64,000 nucleotides of DNA from Sporisorium sorghi (Eukaryota > Basidiomycota > Ustilaginomycetes > Ustilaginales > Ustilaginaceae). A program made the position numbers and the translations under genes. The notes beneath the pieces were generated by a model. The model saw only the letters and a list, made by a program, of their open reading frames with translations. It searched no databases and had not been told where the DNA came from. The stretch covers positions 1 to 64,000 of the forward strand of contig JALCCG010000051.1 in assembly GCA_023212695.1 (NCBI GenBank). Reading direction: 5' to 3'. Below, piece after piece: positions 61,475-64,000 of this stretch (position 1 is the first letter of the stretch; each line of letters begins with the position of its first letter).

Positions 61475-62806
61475 ATGGCTGAAGCTAAGGTGAAAGGGCA
61501 GGTGCAAACATCGTTTGGCAGACTGACTTTCGGTATTATGCTAGGTTATGGCTGCATGATGCTGGCATTAATGACACCTGCAACCTTGTTGCTGACTTTC
61601 AAAATGATTGAAATCGACCCGAACGGATATACATCCTCCTATGGTCTGGTGGCAGGCATCGGGGCATTCTTCGCTCTTATCGGCAATCCGCTCGGCGGCG
61701 CCATCAGTGACCGTACGAACCTGTCGTTTGGACGGCGGCGTACATGGATTCTGATCGGTCCTTTGTTCGGCTGCGCGTCTCTTCTCATGATCGGCATGAC
61801 GTCCTCGTTGTGGCTCATTATTATCGGCTGGGCGATTGCGCAATTGTTCTTTAACTTCGGAATGGCGGCGTACACCGCGCTCATCCCGGATCAGGTCAAG
61901 CAGGAGAAACAAGGCACGGTATCCGGGCTTCTGGGATTGGTGCTGCCGGTAGCGATTGCGGTCGGCATGGTCATGATGACCTTCCTGACGGATGTTTCTT
62001 CCGCAGCGAAGTGGACTTTGCTCGCGGTGATCGGAGTGGTTGGTCCAGTCCTCAGTCTGTTCCTGATCCAGGAAGGCAAAGTGGATATCGTCCATAAGCA
62101 GCAAGAGAAAATCCCGTTTGGCGAAAAGCTCAGCAAAGTCTACCCAAGCCCGCGCCGGTATCCGGCTTTCACCTGGGCGGTTATTTCGAAGTTTCTCCTG
62201 ATGATGGGTTACTGCAGCAGTCTTTATTTTACCGTTATGCTGGTCAACCGGATGGGCTATACCGAAGCTCAGGCGACAGCCAGTGTGGCAACCGTGAACA
62301 TCATCTCCATGGTGGCAATGGCGGTTACCAGCATATTTGGCGGGATGCTGTCGGATAAGTTCCGTAAGCAAAAACCATTTCTGTACATGTCGGCTTTCAT
62401 TATGATTTTGGCCACGCTGGTCTTTGCTTTTGTTCCGAATTATCTTGCCTATGTTATCGCTTCCGCAGTTCTGGGTCTCGGTTATGGATGCATCTCAGCT
62501 GTGGATATGGCGCTGGTTGCGCGGATTCTGCCCCGCAAGGAGGATTCTGCAAAAGACTTTGGCATCATGAACGTGGCGAATGCGCTGCCGCAATCCATCG
62601 TGCCTGCGATCGCGCCGTTCCTGCTGGGTGCAGGCACCATGATGGGTATCGGGGACTGGACCTTCTTCTATATCGCCCTCTCCGTATTCATGATGATCGG
62701 GATGATATCCATTAAGCCACTGCCTGAAATCGGGGAGCCGGTTGCAACGGAAGGAGATATGAATCCTTCCCCGGACCTCACGGCACCGAGCGTACAGAAC
62801 GTATAA
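61475..62806 (+). CDS. MFS sugar transporter
   Basis: A 443-residue carrier with twelve predicted spans. The loop motif [16 protein letters not shown] after the second and third spans is typical of GPH/SLC45-like sugar symporters, and the equivalent [13 protein letters not shown] is in the second half. AGGGGG precedes the ATG. It follows an AraC-GH39 regulator and precedes a GH3 glycosidase, so it probably imports a xylo- or glucooligosaccharide. The substrate is inference. Confidence 0.88.
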   Translation: MAEAKVKGQVQTSFGRLTFGIMLGYGCMMLALMTPATLLLTFKMIEIDPNGYTSSYGLVAGIGAFFALIGNPLGGAISDRTNLSFGRRRTWILIGPLFGCASLLMIGMTSSLWLIIIGWAIAQLFFNFGMAAYTALIPDQVKQEKQGTVSGLLGLVLPVAIAVGMVMMTFLTDVSSAAKWTLLAVIGVVGPVLSLFLIQEGKVDIVHKQQEKIPFGEKLSKVYPSPRRYPAFTWAVISKFLLMMGYCSSLYFTVMLVNRMGYTEAQATASVATVNIISMVAMAVTSIFGGMLSDKFRKQKPFLYMSAFIMILATLVFAFVPNYLAYVIASAVLGLGYGCISAVDMALVARILPRKEDSAKDFGIMNVANALPQSIVPAIAPFLLGAGTMMGIGDWTFFYIALSVFMMIGMISIKPLPEIGEPVATEGDMNPSPDLTAPSVQNV

Positions 62807-62868
62807 CGGAAAGTCCATAGCTGGCGCAGAGCGAAAGAGCAGACAAACTTGGAGTGGAGGGAATCACA

Positions 62869-64000
62869 ATGAACCATCAGATCAATCAGACAACCCAAAC
62901 GATCCCGGGAAATGGAGACAACATTCGCTATATCGACAATTCGGGAGGTCCTAAGCTGGGATACTCGTCCGAATCAGGTGTGGCAATTATCGAGATGGAT
63001 GGACTGTATTTCAAGGATTTGAGCCGTGACGGTAGGCTGGACCGATATGAGGATTGGCGGTTGACGCCTAAGGAGCGTGCCAAGGACTTGGCTTCCAAAA
63101 TGACCATAGAGCAAATCGCCGGCCTGATGCTGTACAGCAGGCATCAGTCGATTCCGGCTGCCAGCGGGGGCTGGTTCTCGGCTACCTATGGCGGTAAATC
63201 CTACGAGGAGAGCGGCGTGAAGCCATGGGAGCTGACGGATGAGCAGCTGGCCTTTCTGGCCCAGGACCATGTGCGTCATGTGCTGGTGACCACGGTCGAG
63301 AGTCCGGAAGTGGCGGCACGCTGGAACAATAAGGTGCAGGCATACGCGGAACGCACGGGACTTGGCATTCCTGCCAATAACAGCTCGGACCCAAGGCACA
63401 GCACGGATGCCAGCTCGGAGTTTAACGCCGGCTCGGGAGGACGGATCTCCATGTGGCCGGAGACGCTGGGCCTGGCCGCTACGTTTGATCCGGACATCAC
63501 GAAGAAATTTGGCGAGATGGCTTCCAAAGAATATCGTGCCCTGGGCCTTGCAACGGCGCTCTCCCCACAGATCGATATCGCAACAGAGCCGCGCTGGTTC
63601 CGCTTTAACGGCACCTTCGGCGAGGATTCACGTTTGACAACCGATATGGCCCGCGCCTACGTGGATGGCTTTCAGACATCGGAGGGGGATCGGGAAATAT
63701 CCGAAGGCTGGGGGTACGACAGTGTCAACGCCATGGTAAAGCACTGGCCGGGCGGCGGTTCCGGCGAGGCAGGCAGAGACGCGCATTACAGCAGCGGGAA
63801 ATATGCGGTTTATCCGGGTAATAATTTTCACGAGCACTTCATTCCGTTTGTAGACGGGGCTTTTAAGCTGGAGGGCAAGACGGGAATGGCTTCCGCTGTG
63901 ATGCCGTATTACACCATTTCGATGAACCAGGATACCGTCAACGGGGAGAACGTTGGCAATTCATATAACTCCTATCTGATCAAGGACCTGCTCCGGGAAA
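62869..64000 (+). CDS. Glycoside hydrolase family 3 protein, N-terminal part (cut by window end)
   Basis: The first 377 residues are visible, with no stop before the end. There is no signal peptide. GH3 features are TPKERAKDLASKMTIEQIAGLML, the GIPANNSSDPRH stretch, SMWPETLGLAATFDP, FGEDSRLTTDMARAYVDGFQ and MVKHWPGGGSGEAGRDAH. GGAGTGGAGGG lies before the ATG. It should be a cytoplasmic beta-glucosidase or beta-xylosidase acting on the sugar imported by the MFS carrier. The catalytic Asp may lie beyond the window. Confidence 0.92.
   Translation, partial: MNHQINQTTQTIPGNGDNIRYIDNSGGPKLGYSSESGVAIIEMDGLYFKDLSRDGRLDRYEDWRLTPKERAKDLASKMTIEQIAGLMLYSRHQSIPAASGGWFSATYGGKSYEESGVKPWELTDEQLAFLAQDHVRHVLVTTVESPEVAARWNNKVQAYAERTGLGIPANNSSDPRHSTDASSEFNAGSGGRISMWPETLGLAATFDPDITKKFGEMASKEYRALGLATALSPQIDIATEPRWFRFNGTFGEDSRLTTDMARAYVDGFQTSEGDREISEGWGYDSVNAMVKHWPGGGSGEAGRDAHYSSGKYAVYPGNNFHEHFIPFVDGAFKLEGKTGMASAVMPYYTISMNQDTVNGENVGNSYNSYLIKDLLRE

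Overview
The window looks like a chromosomal stretch of a Paenibacillus-type Gram-positive spore former. The reasons are moderately high G+C Bacillales-style genes, strong AGGAGG ribosome sites with some GTG/TTG starts, many lipoproteins and carbohydrate loci, a GerMN-type domain, a SigV/RsiV-like ECF sigma pair, YwqA/YwqB-like proteins, ydaO-type riboswitches and characteristic intergenic hairpin repeats. No rRNA, tRNA, CRISPR array, insertion sequence or prophage was seen.

Region 1 (1-10.75 kb) is a respiratory/redox region. An ECF transporter core (ecfA1, cut by the window edge, ecfA2, ecfT) runs on the plus strand. On the minus strand, read downstream, come pyrK-pyrD (class 1B dihydroorotate dehydrogenase), a PplA-like lipoprotein with two FMN-attachment domains, an Ndh2-like NADH dehydrogenase with a DoxX-like membrane tail, a short HepS-like protein, a heptaprenyl diphosphate synthase, a membrane-anchored thioredoxin/GerMN/PCYCGC protein and a secreted MORN-repeat protein. 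Together this resembles part of a flavin-based extracellular electron transfer (EET) locus. A perfect Rex-type (also Fnr-type) operator lies upstream of the PplA-like gene.

Region 2 (10.9-18.4 kb) holds an NAD(P)H oxidoreductase, a PadR regulator with two tandem SEDS (RodA/FtsW-like) membrane proteins carrying N-terminal HAAS-type domains, a two-component system, a tiny membrane peptide and a metallophosphoesterase. Region 3 (18.5-25.3 kb) is a peptide ABC transporter whose minus-strand operon is split by about 1 kb of duplicated hairpin-rich DNA. An ArsR-family pseudogene remnant follows. Region 4 (25.7-32.3 kb) is a LacI-controlled sugar ABC transporter with a ChbG/YdjC-type deacetylase and a serine hydrolase, probably for a decorated oligosaccharide.

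Region 5 (32.4-43.4 kb) has an A+T-richer gene pair resembling a toxin/immunity remnant and a proline dehydrogenase. Two back-to-back c-di-AMP (ydaO) riboswitches follow. One reads into an unknown 154-residue protein, the other into a potassium operon (RCK-like protein, two small membrane proteins including KdpF, KdpA, KdpB, KdpC and a duplicated KdpD sensor with no kinase domain). Region 6 (43.5-50.5 kb) has uridine kinase, a CBM9-like protein, an aldo/keto reductase, a SigV/RsiV-like envelope-stress operon and a stand-alone fabF.

Region 7 (50.6-64 kb) has a MmyB-type regulator divergent from fabF, a 9-bp minisatellite, the SNF2 helicase/SWIM pair, small proteins, and a glycoside locus: an AraC-GH39 fusion, an MFS sugar transporter behind a catabolite-repression site, and a GH3 glycosidase cut by the window end.
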